From Monarcha castaneiventris obscurior (Eukaryota; Chordata; Aves; Passeriformes; Monarchidae), in NCBI GenBank assembly GCA_026261815.1, contig JAMPIT010000437.1, positions 372,001 through 436,000 of the forward strand: a stretch of 64,000 nucleotides of DNA. The letters are read 5' to 3'. Of the stretch, positions 11,086 through 22,799 are shown in pieces. How positions within the stretch are numbered: the stretch's first letter is position 1; every line of letters begins with the position of its first letter. The notes under the pieces were generated by a model. That model made no database searches and had not been told where the DNA came from. It worked only from the letters and a program-made list of their open reading frames with translations. The position numbers and the translations under genes are program-made.

Positions 11086-11255
11086 CAGCCAGCCCTGTCC
11101 TGAGAGCCGCAGTGCCCAGCCAGCCCTGTCCTGAGAGCCGCAGTGCCCAGCCAGCCCTGTCCTGAGAGCCGCAGTGCCCAGCCAGCCCTGTCCTGAGAGC
11201 CGCAGTGTCCAGCCAGCCCTGTCCTGAGAGCCGCAGTGTCCAGCCAGCCCTGGCT
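11086..11255. repeat. 31-bp minisatellite in the CLRN1 leader
   Basis: Five nearly identical head-to-tail 31-bp units starting CAGCCAGCCCTGTCC, plus a partial sixth. The first three end in GCC and the last two in GTC, so at least two sequence classes expanded. The array begins 78 bp upstream of the CLRN1 start codon and is probably in its promoter or 5' UTR. Because 31 is not a multiple of three, the open frame on the minus strand passes through all three reading phases. Confidence 0.95.
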
Positions 11256-13769
11256 GCAGGATGCTGTAAAGCCTCTTCTTCCCTGTGCCCTTCTGTACAG
11301 CTTTGCAGATGTTCCAGGGCATCCCCTGTCACTTGATCGCGAGGGTTTAGGATGACAGATCTCTGTAATTTGATGAGTGCTCTGCTCGTCCCTGCCCCCG
11401 GGGGAGTGGATGAGTGGGGGGTTCAGAGACGAGCTTGGCTGCTCTATCTGATTATCCTCTCTCTCCAAAAAGGAAGTTTTCAGAAGGTTTATTTTTGCAG
11501 GTTTTCTTCTAAAGCCAGCAATGCTGAGCTGCTCTCTTGGGTTTTTTGGTTGTTGTTCTGTTTTCTTGGTTTTGGGTTTTGGTGGTTTTTTTTCCTTGTG
11601 GGTGTATTTCTTTTTTGCTGTTCTTTAAGGTAATGCCCAGGTAACATACAGCACCCTGCCAAACCAGGAGGCCCCTCTTCAGTATCCAGTTGCATTTGGG
11701 CACCTGCTTGCACTTGCTTTCCCGCTCAGGTGCTCTCTGGCAGGGGCAGTGTGTCTGCTACATACAGTGCTGTTTCGGCTGCAGTGTGTGGGACACAATG
11801 GAGCAACCTCCTGGAGAAGCTCATGGTGTCTGTGTGTTTTCTGCACCTCTGCCGGGGCAAGGAGTGGCTCTGCTGCCTGGGATGGCCAGGCCTTCCCTCT
11901 GGGACAGAGGGTTTGCTCCCCATATCTCACCCTGTTCTCATCACCCGTGGAGCCCCGTGGTCCTGCCAGGCCGCCGAGTGTGGCTGGGCACTGCACTGAC
12001 CTCTGCGAGCCCTGGCCCGCCAGGGCTCCTTTGCTGTCTCCAGCCTGTCGCTGATGCCTGGTGCCACTGTGGGACACCTCGGGTTGGTTTTGTCAGATTT
12101 ATGAGCCATCTATATTGCCTTACCAGCTTCTACAGTTTTCAAGACTGTAGAACAGAAGAGTCTGTTTGCTTGTGTTTGTTGCTTGGCAATCACAGAAATA
12201 TCAAGAGAGTAATTATTTTCTGAAGAAGGATGCTTGTGATGAGCTGTGGTTTTTTGCCTTCCCGAGCCCTGATCTAGTGACACTTCCCCAAACCCTCCTG
12301 CTGTTGTTTGCTCAGTGTCTCTCCCTGGCGGCTGCACAGCGATGTCCTGCTGCTGGTACCGGCAGTCTGCTGATGCTCATGGGATCACAGCATCATGGAA
12401 CAGGTCAGGGACCTCTGCAGATAACGTGATCTGTGCCCTCCCCAGGCAGGGTCAGCCCAAGCGGGTTCCGCAGGACCACGTGAGGCTGGGTTTTAACACC
12501 TACCCCAATGCTCTGGGCAGTCTGTTTCAGTCAAAGAGCTCTCCTGGCAGCAGCTTCCTCTCTGAGGGCTGCAGCTTTCCCTGGTCGTTGCAGTGTGGGA
12601 AATCCAGAGCCCAGAGGCAGGCAGGGTTGTTCCCAGGGAATTGGAATTGTGTTGGTGCTCTCTGAGGAAGGGAAGTGGGAGAGTATCCTCGTCCCTCTCT
12701 GCTGAGGGGGCCTGAGCCAGGAGGTTAGAGTCCCTCTGGTTCTCAGTGTGCTGTGACTTTTTCCTCTTGAACATGGATCTGCTGTGGGAATGCTGGGTTT
12801 GTCTCTATCCTGGGCTGCTGAGCTGTGCTGTGACCTCTGGCAGCCTTACAGTAGTTCTCTACTGGCAACACAGCTAGTCATCTTCCTGCTCAGGCTCTCC
12901 TGCTGGGGTTTGTGTGAGTGTGTTCTGCTCTTCTCTCTCCTCCTTTCCCTTACGCTGCCACGTGGGTCCATAGCTCAGCCTGGATTCGGACAGGCTCCCC
13001 ACCTTTCCAGAGGAACGTTTCTCTAGGCAATGTTTGCTAGGGTGCTGTTTTCTAATCCAGATCTGGACTGGGGGAGCTTCCCAAGAAGCAATCCAGCAGT
13101 ATCAAAAATAAACATCTATAAGATGAGTCAACTTGTGTCATTTCAGGTGATATTGAAGGTCTGACCCCAAAGAGCAGAACATTCTGCTGTGGCTCTGCTT
13201 GGTACCAAATGCTGCAGGGTGGTGGTACCTGTGACAGGCCATTGTAAAATGACTGTTTTGAAGCCTGTCAAAGCAAAATGTTTCTTCTGATGTAAATGCT
13301 AAGTTCATAGTGCATTTAAATTACTCCTTTATGCTTTCAAGTCTTGACTGAGGAGTTGATTTTAATTAATTTCTTATATTTTAATTTTTCCCATGTAGCT
13401 TCTTTCTCTAAGCTGAACAACTAATGATTTATTTTTATTCAGCCTCTTACCATTTTGCAGAGAGGATCTGACTGAAATGAACCTTTGGTGATGTTCTTTG
13501 ATGATGTTATGAAAGCAATACAAATGGGAATTGAACACATACATATTTAAGTATTTTTTTTAATAATGAAGAAGGAAAATAGAACAGTAGTTGAATTTCC
13601 TCAAATGGGAATTCCTCTAAAGTAGCTCTGCATAGGCCTGTCTTATTTCTTTCACTGTAGCAGTTGGACCAAAAGTGATTCTGATCTCATGGACTCTTAC
13701 TGTTGGTTTTGTCTATCACACATGTGTAGAAAAAGAAACTCTACTCCTGTTTTGTACTACTGCTTGCAG
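11256..13769. other. interval between CLRN1 exon 1 and the first MED12L exon
   Basis: CLRN1 is read leftward and MED12L rightward, so both promoters would be expected here. I see no CpG-rich MED12L first exon and none of its conserved N-terminal blocks (such as those encoding SFSDLAGNKP-like or VINPSKIGAYF-like sequence). A probable CR1 fragment and unremarkable A+T-rich sequence occupy the stretch. Confidence 0.6.
12375..12540 (-). mobile_element. probable CR1 fragment, antisense
   Basis: GGGATCACAGCATCATGGAA followed by 'GGGACCTCTGCAGATAA' and later 'CTGGGCAGTCTGTTTCAGT' resembles the reverse complement of a CR1 3' region (TCACAGAATCATGGAA..., GGGCAACCTGTTCCAGT). It is heavily diverged and the boundaries are approximate. 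Confidence 0.5.
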
Positions 13770-13916
13770 ATTGTAACTCTCTGTTGCCCAAGTGCCTTGG
13801 TGTGGAATTATTCCACAAATGAAAATAAGAACATTAATCCAGGCTCACCTCTGTATTTACTTCAAGTTGCCCCTACTTTACCTATGCCAGGTGGAAATTC
13901 AGCCTTTAATCAGCCG
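13770..13916 (+). pseudogene. MED12L: MED12L remnant, exon A
   Basis: Forty-nine open codons between acceptor CTGCTTGCAG and donor CAGCCG/GTAAGA, encoding VTLCCPSALVWNYSTNENK and NPGSPLYLLQVAPTLPMPGG. These are clear counterparts of human MED12L (VTLCCPSALVWNYSTNENK, NPGSPLDLLQVAPSSLPMPGG), the MED12 paralogue in the Mediator kinase module. Compared with human from memory, one codon is missing after 'VAP' and Asp is changed to Tyr. This is the first MED12L exon I find. Roughly the first 375 residues should be encoded upstream, yet CLRN1 exon 1 is only 2.8 kb away and no such exons are visible. The exon itself is undamaged; it is called a pseudogene because of the wider context. Confidence 0.75.
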
Positions 13917-14569
13917 GTAAGATCTAGTTTTTGCCAGATTGTTAAGATCTGGTTTATATCCCAATAACCATTTTGATCATTAGGACTACAGCCAAGTTTG
14001 GATATTTCTGTGAGTCTAGTGTCAAGGCTAGTGCTATGCTGGTGTTGACTTTCACTGTGGGACAGCTTTGGGGAAAATATCAGGGATTTTATTTACATTC
14101 AGATGTTTTCTGTTCTGAACAGGTAGGGTGTGGTCTACTTCATCATTTGGGCACTGGCTTTCTGTTTTCATATGGTTTTGGAGGTGAATGGTGTGGTTTT
14201 GTGCTGTTGAACATGTATTTGTCTCTTTACTTTTCCTTCTCCCTGTCTGTGTTAAAAAGTTTTCCTGACTTCCAGATATAATTGTAGTAACACTCTTTCT
14301 TTGTGTTTAAAAAGACAGCGTTGGTAGGGAAACTTCTGAAATTCATTATTCTGTTCTTAATGCAGATTGCCTGCCATTATTGCCTTTGTCTTATGGTACT
14401 TTATGAGTTGAGATTGGGTTGCCTTGAAAACATCCTGCTTTGGCCCCTTAGAGCTGTGCTCCCGTGTTCAGGGTACCAGACATTTTTATGCAGGTCTGTC
14501 CATTTGATTTGCAGGAAATCTTCTAATGGCACCACATTGGCAGGCTGTGGTGAGCACCTGGCAGCGCTG

Positions 14570-14800
14570 CCCAGCCCCGGGGGGAGTTGCACAGCCCCGG
14601 GGAGAGAGATTGCAGAGCCCCGGTGTTGGGTGGAGGGGATTGCAAGAGCCCCGGGAAAGGCTGCAGAGCCCCGGGAAGGGCTGCGGAGCCCCGGGAAAGG
14701 CTGCAGAGCCCCGGGAGCGCTGCGGAGCCCCGGGAAAGGCTGCAGAGCCCCGGGAAAGGCTGCGGAGCTCCGGGATCCCCGGGATCCCCGGGAGCGGTGC
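14570..14800. repeat. 20-bp G+C-rich minisatellite
   Basis: An imperfect array based on a unit of about 20 bp, GCAGAGCCCCGGGAAAGGCT, with roughly eight recognisable copies, the best at 14640-14770. It ends in a run of CCCCGGGAT copies followed by CpG-rich sequence to about 14850. It lies in the intron after MED12L exon A. No gene start could be assigned to it. Confidence 0.9.
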
Positions 14801-15181
14801 CCGGCCGCCGCTGGATGCCGGCCGCGCTCCGGCGCTGCAGGGATGTCACCACGGGCGGTGCTCTTCGTCTTTTTTTGTCTCTTGTTGCCTTCCCCTTAAT
14901 AAACTTCTGCTTTTCTCCTGGCAGAAGAGGCCATAAATCACGAGGCCGTGCACACTGTTTTCGGCTGGCAGCTCATGTAATCCTGTGAGGATTTTCATTT
15001 TGTAAATAGGTTGTCCACTACTAGGAGGTCTGCCTGCTGACATTGTTATTGTTGTTAAAAATGTTCCTTGAAGGACAGCTGTCTGCTGCCTGTGTTTTGA
15101 TGTGAGCTCAACTGAAGCGTGTTTGGAACCTATTTCCTGTCTATTTTTCCTTTTTTAATATCTTGATTTGAGCCTTAATCA

Positions 15182-15274
15182 TGGATCACGCGTGTTTTAG
15201 TGGTGGGCTTGGCAGTGCTGTCTTAATGGTTTGATCTTAAAAGCCTTTTCCAACGGGAATGACTCTGTGATTCT
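15182..15274 (+). mobile_element. CR1 LINE 3' end fragment
   Basis: Contains GTGGGCTTGGCAGTGCTG, TTGATCTTAAAAGCC, TTTTCCAAC and GACTCTGTGATTCT in the right order and spacing for the 3' end of avian CR1. A few substitutions are present. It lies within the MED12L remnant, in the same orientation. Confidence 0.75.
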
Positions 15275-18200
15275 CTCCCAGCTGCTGGCTCTTGTGTGGC
15301 AGGTTTCCATACAGGCAAGGGGCTCCCATCAGGCTGTGTGCAACCCAAAACCCAGCGCTTAGTGCAGCTGACAGAGGCTGAGCTCTTTGTTCATGAAGTT
15401 TCAAATAATAATAGCAGTTGTTGAGTTGTTTCGGTGGGAAGGTCTGATGGCCCGTAAAGATGTAACATCCCAATGAATGCAGTAACAGGGTTGCTGCCCT
15501 GTGAGTGTGGCCGTGTGCACTGAGCAATGAAAGGACCTCTCATTTCTGGTTCTCTTTGACTTGTGTGGGTTCCTCAGGAGATTTGCCTGAGTAGGAGGAC
15601 TCGAAATCTAAAAATCTATGATGTGTCATAAAGCAGTAAATTCACTTTCTTTTTAGATGGGATTGCAGAAAAAACTACTGACCTTATTTCTGGCCACAAG
15701 TATTTTCCGTCTGACATTTCCTTGACTCAAATAATCTCTTGTGCACAGCTCCAGAATGATTTTCACAGTGCTGTTTATTGAGAAGGTGTAAATCCAGTAA
15801 ACAGTCTGTATTGCTACCATAGAGTTTTAAATTGGAATTCACATTTGTCCAGACTTAGAACACCCATGACTGGTCTCCTCCCAGTTAGGGAGGAGTCCCT
15901 GTGAGGGCAGGAGTTGATTTGGGCAGAAACAGAGTCCTCAGAAGGGTGAGCTGGAGAATGCAGTGGTGACTTTCTCATGTCTATAACAACTCTTCTGAGA
16001 GTTCACCTGTCATTTTCCTAGGGCTTAAGCCCACTAAATTTCACCTAACATTTGGACTACATGTATTTTATTATCTGTCATAGTCTGTCACAGGTACCAC
16101 TATGGAAGGGAACTGAGAAAGAATAGCTTTTAAACCTCCTAATACTTCTTGGTTTAGAATGGTTGGTGACACTCTTGAACTTATCAGCCTCCTGTGTAGC
16201 AAAATACAGCTTGGTTAAGTATAGCTTGAAATGCACCTCAGCAGTGGGGGATACCTGGTACGTGCAGCTTGGTACCAGGATTTTCTAGCCAGTGTGCAGT
16301 AGTGAATGGAGGACAGAAGAGAGTGATTGATTTTTAAGGACTGATGTTGAATTTCTTGAAATCACTATGTAGAATCCTGAAACTCCATGGATATTTATGC
16401 ACTCAGGGCTCTGCTTTTAAAGCTTAGGGCTCTGCACTTGTATTTAGTCTTGCTTCTCATGTTGTCTTTGAAGTCCATCTGAATTCTTATGATGCCAAGA
16501 GATGTTTTTCACTTTAAAGTGAAAAAGTCTTGTTTTGAATGTGGTTCTCACGAATGGGGCTTGTGACAAATGCAGAGAGTTGATATTTGTCTTTCTGAGA
16601 TCACTTTTCTGGAAATGAAACAAACAAACAAAACTCCCCACCCCACTGTGGGAAAGGAGCTCTGACGGGTCTTGGAGTCACGGAGCTCCGATTTAACATT
16701 TGTAACTACGTGAGAGACCCAAATCTGAGTGTGTTGGGCTGCTTGACAGGAAAGAGAGACGAGATGAGCAAAATAATATCTGCAGAATCAGTCTGTTTTC
16801 CCAAGTGCTGAGAAACTAGAGCATGTTCTGGGTAGTCTTGTAATAGTTCTAATAAAGCAGTTAGCATTGCTTCGGTTGTTCAAATTGCTTAATTACCTGT
16901 CTGGGTATTTTCATAATTTTCTATTTTAGGAAATCCAACATCAGGTTCCTGCTCTTCTAAAGGAGTTAAAGTACAAAATCTCTCCGGAATGAAAAAGTTT
17001 ATTCCTTGACTTAAATAACTGATAGCAACCCTAAGAGGGACACACAGCTTGCTTTTTCTTTTTATACTGGACAGCTTTTAAAACAGAGTTAATGTTTTGT
17101 TGAACATGGTCTCATCTTTCAAAGAAATGTGCAAATGGTACTGTCTTCGGGCTGCTGTCAGGGCTGCTGTGTCTGTGCAGCACTTGCCTGGGGCCCTGGT
17201 GGGCTGCAGTCAGGAGCGTTCCGTATCCTGTGCTTTACTCTGCACCACTTGTTGCAGCACATTTATTTGGTTTTAACCTCCCAAACTTTGAGGACAGTTT
17301 GTCTGTAGAGTAGTACAGCCTGAGAGCTCTGGTGTGCAGAGATATGCAGATGTGTTTCCAAAGGTGATGAGCTGTCCTATCTCCAAGCTCCTCGGGAACA
17401 GAGGCATGTAAATCCTTCCTTTTAATACATTCCCATGTTACTAAGTGTGGAGCTTTTTAAAAAACGAAACCCAAACCAACTCTTTTCTAATTTTCTTCAC
17501 CCACCTTTGCTTCCAGTTACAAACAGGTGGAAATGAAGCCTTTGGTTTTCTCCAGAAGGGTCTGACTGAGGCTTTCAGGGGGTTACAGTTATTTTGCATC
17601 ATGGCTAAATGACAGATGTTGGGAATGAGTTGTCTAAATTTGAAATCTTGCTTCAGAGGGGTGTGTGCTCTGTATTGTAGATAATTTCTCCCATTTTATG
17701 TCACCTTGAAGTATTTTTGTGACATTAGTACTTGTGGAAGTTTGGAAGTCTTGAGGGAGGATCTTGTCTGTGGAGAGTTTCCCTCAAGCCCAGGGAGCTG
17801 CTGTTCCAGCCTGCCCACACCCCATGCTCTGCTTCAGTACCTTGTGTCTTGTCTTCCCTACAAAACACTGTCATCTAGTAATGCATGAACTGATCTTTTT
17901 GTTTTCCTGCCCCTGAAATTTTAAGAGTAAAAATGTGACCTTGATGCTGCTCTTTGAGGTAGCAGTTTGAGCCCCTCTGAAGTGTGGTCTGTGCTTGTCC
18001 AGACCAGCTGCAGATGCAAGACCCCAGGTAAGACAAATCCAGAGGCTGATTATTCCGAGAGGTGCTGCTTGAAGCATTGAGTGTGTGTGAGTAAATGCGG
18101 TGTTGGAAGGGAGGAAGCCCTGAGGTGCAGCCTTCGTGACACAGGAAGCTGTGCGGCTCCACATTTGTTATTTCCAGTCAAAAGCAAGATAATGTTTGAT

Positions 18201-19445
18201 GGCCAGAGCCCTCAGCTTCACTTGTCTCAGCTGCTGCCAGGGCCAAGAACCCAGTGTGTAGGAATGGCTCTGGTGGTCCCAACAAAACTCTGCATCAGTG
18301 GAGAGCAGAGTCTTTTGAGTGTTCTGCATTGTCTTCAGAAATCTGTAGCATCCATGGTTCTGTGGGTAGCTGACTGCATCTCACCACAGCAGTGGTGATG
18401 TCAACATGTTGCTTCATTTGGGTAAGAGAAAAGCATTTCCCCTCCTTCCTCCGTGCCCCCTGCCCTAGTTTTGTAGTATCTCTTGCTTGCCTTTAAAGAG
18501 CATTTGCAGGAAACCTCTCTGGTGTGTGTGCGTGTGTACACAGCAGCCCTGTTCAGCACAAACTTGTGTTCTGTTTTCCTGAGGGAAGTTGGGACAGCTG
18601 TGAAGCAGGAACTTTCATGCTCTTGGGTCTGTAATTCCCAATCACTCTGAGGAAAGTTTTCACTTTCTGAGGGTGCCATGCTTGGCTTCAGCCCTTGTGA
18701 TGGTCACTGCTCTGTGTAGCTTCCACCGACCTTGGGGAAAGAAGGAAAATCACATCTCTTTAATTTGCAGGTTGAAGTGTGCAGAGATGGTGGCCAGCTT
18801 GGGAGGGACGAGTGAGATCAGCAGAGCCAGCTCAGGAGCACACAAGGAAAAAGCACTGTATATAAGCACATTACATCCCATTACTGCTCTGTAAACACAG
18901 GGTTCTAAAGACACACAGTGTTTCTTAAAAATGTCAGAAATAAAATGGAGCTTTTGGGGAGTGTTTGAACCTTGCCTATCTGACAGATAACGCCTTTAGA
19001 GGTTGGGGGGGTGTTTTGTTTATTGTAATGTGTCAGTGGGTTGCAAGTCAGAGTCTGGAAACAGACAGAGGAGGTCTGGAAGAATGAGCTTACGGAGCAT
19101 GTAAATCCCATATGGTTAGTGGGCTGGGAGCCTCTGCGAGTGCACTGTTCCTCTTGCTCACAAGGCACATCACCCTTCCCTGGTTTTGTGAAGCAACTTT
19201 ATCATAAAGTAAAATTTTGATTTGTGTATCGGCAATATGAAAATTGCGGATTTCCCTCTTTGGCTTCCAGCTTATATTTCATGTGAAAACACTGCAAAGA
19301 AAGCAAATGCGTGCATCGAAAGACCAAACCCCAGCTCATTTGGCTTTTGTTCCTGTGGAGCGTTGGCTGCTGCTGGCTGTTGGGTGGGAGATCAGCTCGT
19401 GGGCTGTGTGGGTGAGCTGGTTTCTGTCTGTTCTGCCCTGCACAG

Positions 19446-19577
19446 GTAGCCCCAAATGACGAGGCCGTGGTGATGCTGCTCTGTGAGTGGGCTGTGAGCT
19501 GTAAGAGGTCTGGGAAGCACTGGGCCATGGCCGTGGCCAGGCTCCTGGAGAAGAGGCAAACAGAAATTTAGGCAGAA
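19446..19577 (+). pseudogene. MED12L: MED12L remnant, exon C with in-frame TAG
   Basis: Forty-four codons between acceptor CCCTGCACAG and donor GCAGAA/GTAAGT. It encodes [19 protein letters not shown], then [19 protein letters not shown], matching the human MED12L exon almost residue for residue. Codon 42 is TAG (19569-19571), where the human protein has Glu in '..AEIEAER'; a GAG to TAG change explains it. The phase is correct on both sides, so the stop cannot be avoided by a simple shift of splice site, although skipping this 132-bp exon would keep the frame. Confidence 0.8.
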
Positions 19578-20780
19578 GTAAGTTGTTTCTACTCCAGCAC
19601 AGTGTGGCAGTTTGCTTAAAGAGGTAGATATTTCTAAGGAAGCCTCACTTTATTCTCATTACAAAAAGGAGTGAGTTTGGCATTTGGAGGACTGGGGATC
19701 TTTGTCATCAATTTACAGTTTATAAATTCTAGAAAAGTTTAGCATGAAAAAGCCTTCTATTTAAAGTAAGAAATTTCAGCCTAACTAGGGAAGGCCTGTG
19801 TTAGCTGACTTATGTTTGTTAGAAGTGTTTCACTTTTGTGAGCTGCTTGTCCAACTGGAGGAATGCCAGAGGAGCTGGAGTCCCTTACAGAGGGGTGGGG
19901 GTCTGGCCAGTGGGGCAGAGCTGTCACCTGGTGGGGAACTCTGTGAAGGTTCCAAAGCCAAGATCCAATCTGAGGCAAAATTAGAGTGTAACTTTAAGTC
20001 TTGCATTCTGTAGAATTCCTTTGTTTTCAGGGGAAGTGAGATCCTGCAGAAGCAGGGTGCTGTAGTGCCATCTCTGATGTGAACTGTTGTCTGTTGTGGC
20101 AGAAGACCCCACTCCAGCTTGCCTAAGCTGCCCCATCTGGAGCTGCAGCACCCCCAGCTCTGCCCTGCAGTGGGGCTGGAGCAGGGCAGTGTCCCCGTGG
20201 TCCCCTGGCACTGCTGGAGCTGCTGCCTCAGCCTCACCCATCTGTGCCACAGGGGGCTTCTGCTGGGCACTGTTCTCCTAGAAAAAGGTCCCCAGCAAAG
20301 AAATGTGTGTTGTCTGTTCCTCCTGGCTGTGGGACAGACAGGTGAGAGCACTCCCAGAGCTGCAGAAAGACTTTGGCTTTCGGAAGCTTCTCTGCCTTGT
20401 CTGCCCTCACCACAAACCAGCTTAGGGGAACGGAGTCACTGCTTTGTTCCTGCCTCACTGCACCCAAATCCACCCAAAGCAGGGGGCTTTGCCCTGCTCA
20501 TTGTTCAAATTGTAATTTACACAGACAAGAGAAGCTTCCTTTTTTATTCACAGTGGTCCTGGAAGTTCCTTTCCAGTCAGTAACCCAAAATAATTAAATA
20601 AAGCACTTTAGAAATAACCAAACTAGTTAATAGGAAAATCCTGTCATTCTAGAGTGAGTCTGGATTTTATGCAGAGGTAAGAAACAGTCACACGTGTAGT
20701 GGCCACAGATGCAAATGCTGGGGATACTGTGTGCATTTGGGTATAGAGACATGCTTTTTTTTATTTATTTAACTGTGCAG

Positions 20781-20907
20781 AAATGTGGTGAATCTGAAGT
20801 CCTAGATGAAAAGGAATCTCTGTCTTCAGCCTCCTTGACAGGTTCCAGTCTTCCTGTTTTCCAGAACGTCCTGCTAAGGTTTTTGGATACACAAGCTCCC
20901 TCATTAT
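20781..20907 (+). pseudogene. MED12L: MED12L remnant, exon D
   Basis: A 127-bp exon (acceptor ACTGTGCAG, donor TTAT/GTGAGT) encoding CGESEVLDEKESLSS, then SLPVFQNVLLRFLDTQAPSL. This is one of the best conserved parts of the remnant. It starts in phase 0 after exon C and ends in phase 1, fitting exon E. There is no lesion within it. Confidence 0.8.
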
Positions 20908-22130
20908 GTGAGTATGAAATAATTCCAAATATTCCAAAGTGGGTCAGAAACAACTGGTAGGGTGCCTGGATGCTGAAGTTACTGGTTTGCTGTAGCAGGT
21001 GCTTCAGTTTCTGTGACTGTTGGCTCTATTTTCTTATGGACATTTTTTTTTTAGATTTCTTGTCTTGTTATAGGATCCTTCTGTGGTTTTTGACTGGGTA
21101 CGTTTTCCCCACAAAAAGAAAATTTCCTGAGAATGTGTTTAGTTCTGTTTAACCTCAGTGAGATTTGGCGTGAGCAGGACCTGGGGCTGCAGTGACAGGT
21201 TCTGACCCTGGCTGCTCACAGCTGCTGTGCTGCAGCCTAGTGAGGGTGGCTGAACACCAACAGTGTTACATGCTCGGCTAATTTGAATTCTAAAGCCTGA
21301 TTTCCTTTTAAGTAAATGGTGGTGACTCTGGTTTGGTAGTTCTTTTGTTGCCCAATAGATTTGGCGTGGTATAAAGCTATTTTCTGTTAACCTCAATGTT
21401 GCAAGTCTTTTTGTGGCAAAGAACAAGTCAATTTAAATACAGCTGTGACAGATGAAAACTTAATAACATTTTATACCTTGTATTTCTCTTGGCTTTGTTT
21501 GGTGCTAGCAAAATAACATGCATTTATTTTAATAATTGTTTTCTTGGTTTGTGTGAGCACCTCAAATTGGTAAACTACACTGTGCTGTCAGGCTTAAATG
21601 AAAATATTGCCTTTACAGCTTGGAGGCCTGGCTCCCAAGTTCTCTGCAAATACTTTATAAAGTTTTCTGTATGAATGCAAAACTGCTGTAGGTAAGACAG
21701 TAATTTGGGAGGAAGGGCTAGCTGCTGGGTGGCCTGTTATAATTCAAAGCTTCGGTATAATTTTTCTTCACACAAGGAATGTCCTTGGCCCTCGTCCTCC
21801 CTCAGTTTAATTTTCAGATGTGTTTGAATGTTGTACTTGACAGCTGAGCCCCTGTCCCTAGCTGGGGCAGGTGCATGGGTGGGATGCTCTGGAACCCACC
21901 AAGTCTGTCCCATGTCTGAAACTGAGAGGGAAGCAGGACCACGCAGGTTAGATGGGGAATGGTTTGTTCCTTGGAGACAAGGAGAAACCTGTGCAGATTC
22001 CCAGGATGTTTTTCAAGACCCAGTAGGTCTTGAAAATTAACATGTTGGAGTTTGCAATTTGGATAGTTCAAACCCAAATATTTATAAGCTGAAACTGCAG
22101 TTTAACTATTTTATTTTCTTTTTCGGGTAG

Positions 22131-22345
22131 CTGACCCAAGCAGTGACTTTGAGAAGACAGAGTTTGTGAATTTGGTGCTGCTTTTCTCAGGATTCACTTG
22201 GCACGATGTCTTCCCTCATGATGCCTACATGTGCACTTTAATATCTCGTGGGGACTTGTCCATGACTGCAGCTCCCAGACCACGCTCCCCTAATGGGGCA
22301 GCTGTGGGTGAACACCATTCTAAGGATCGTGATGTGAAACTGGAG
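22131..22345 (+). pseudogene. MED12L: MED12L remnant, exon E
   Basis: A 215-bp exon with acceptor TTTTCGGGTAG (a weak pyrimidine tract) and donor CTGGAG/GTAACA. It encodes EKTEFVNLVLLFSGFTWHD, then HDAYMCTLISRGDLS and PRPRSPNG. It is recognisably MED12L, but it differs at several positions I believe are nearly invariant (human reads CEFIRHDVFSHD where this has SGFTWHDVFPHD). The frame is intact. The excess of radical substitutions suggests relaxed constraint. Confidence 0.75.
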
Positions 22346-22694
22346 GTAACACTTCGTGCTACTCCCCTGTTTGCTGTTCTGCTTTGTTAAATGTGGGTTT
22401 TCACCGAAGCATCAGTGTTTCAGATATGAGGTATTGGGGGGTTTAATCTCTGTCTCCTTGTCTTTTTCTCTTTGAGAAGGCTGAAAGGGATCCATTAGCT
22501 TAGTCTCTGTGTAAATATTGCTGTTTTGGTGAAGATGTACTGAACTGGCAGCTGCCTGGGGATCTGAGTAACTTGGGACAAACAGAAAGGCACAGCTTTG
22601 AAAGAGTTGGAGTGCTTGGGTTTACCTGTGGTCAGTTTAATGGATCTTCAGTAAAATATGACTGATACTTGCTTTTCTCTCTGGCTATTATTAG

Positions 22695-22799
22695 GATCAT
22701 GGTATTATGGAACATATGAGCATTGACTCAGGAACCACTGGTATTTTTGATGATGTAGACAAGAGTGACTTTAAGGCAGATTTTAGTTCAGAATTTCCA
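22695..22799 (+). pseudogene. MED12L: MED12L remnant, exon F
   Basis: Thirty-five open codons between acceptor TATTATTAG and donor TTTCCA/GTAGGT, encoding DHGIMEHMSIDSGTT and DKSDFKADFSSEFP. It is in phase 0 at both ends and lies between exons E and G, where MED12L has an acidic, probably alternatively included exon as far as I recall. The donor (GTAGGT) is non-optimal. The sequence is open, but identity relies partly on context. Confidence 0.65.

Larger units (their letters stand above)
13917..19445. other. MED12L remnant, intron between exons A and C
   Basis: Holds the 14.6-kb minisatellite and one CR1 end. The MED12L sequence that should lie between exons A and C (about 80 residues, beginning VRARIYEVEQQ in human) could not be found as an intact exon. 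Confidence 0.55.

Noticed and set aside
11009..11332. N-terminal extension of CLRN1 from a GTG codon
   Set aside because: No upstream in-frame ATG exists, the canonical ATG has an excellent context, and the length from it equals human clarin-1 exactly. The open frame is explained by the stop-free repeat.
17050..17150. Possible decayed MED12L exon B (stretch resembling ...GGACAG...AAAACAGAG...TGGTCT...AAATGT)
   Set aside because: The resemblance to the expected exon is patchy, needs gaps, and rests on my memory of the protein back-translated. It could be chance; an alignment of a real bird MED12L exon would decide.
18769..18850. Segment after TTTAATTTGCAG starting GTTGAAGTG as a MED12L exon
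   Set aside because: Only the first three codons fit; the following sequence diverges completely and the frame does not continue.
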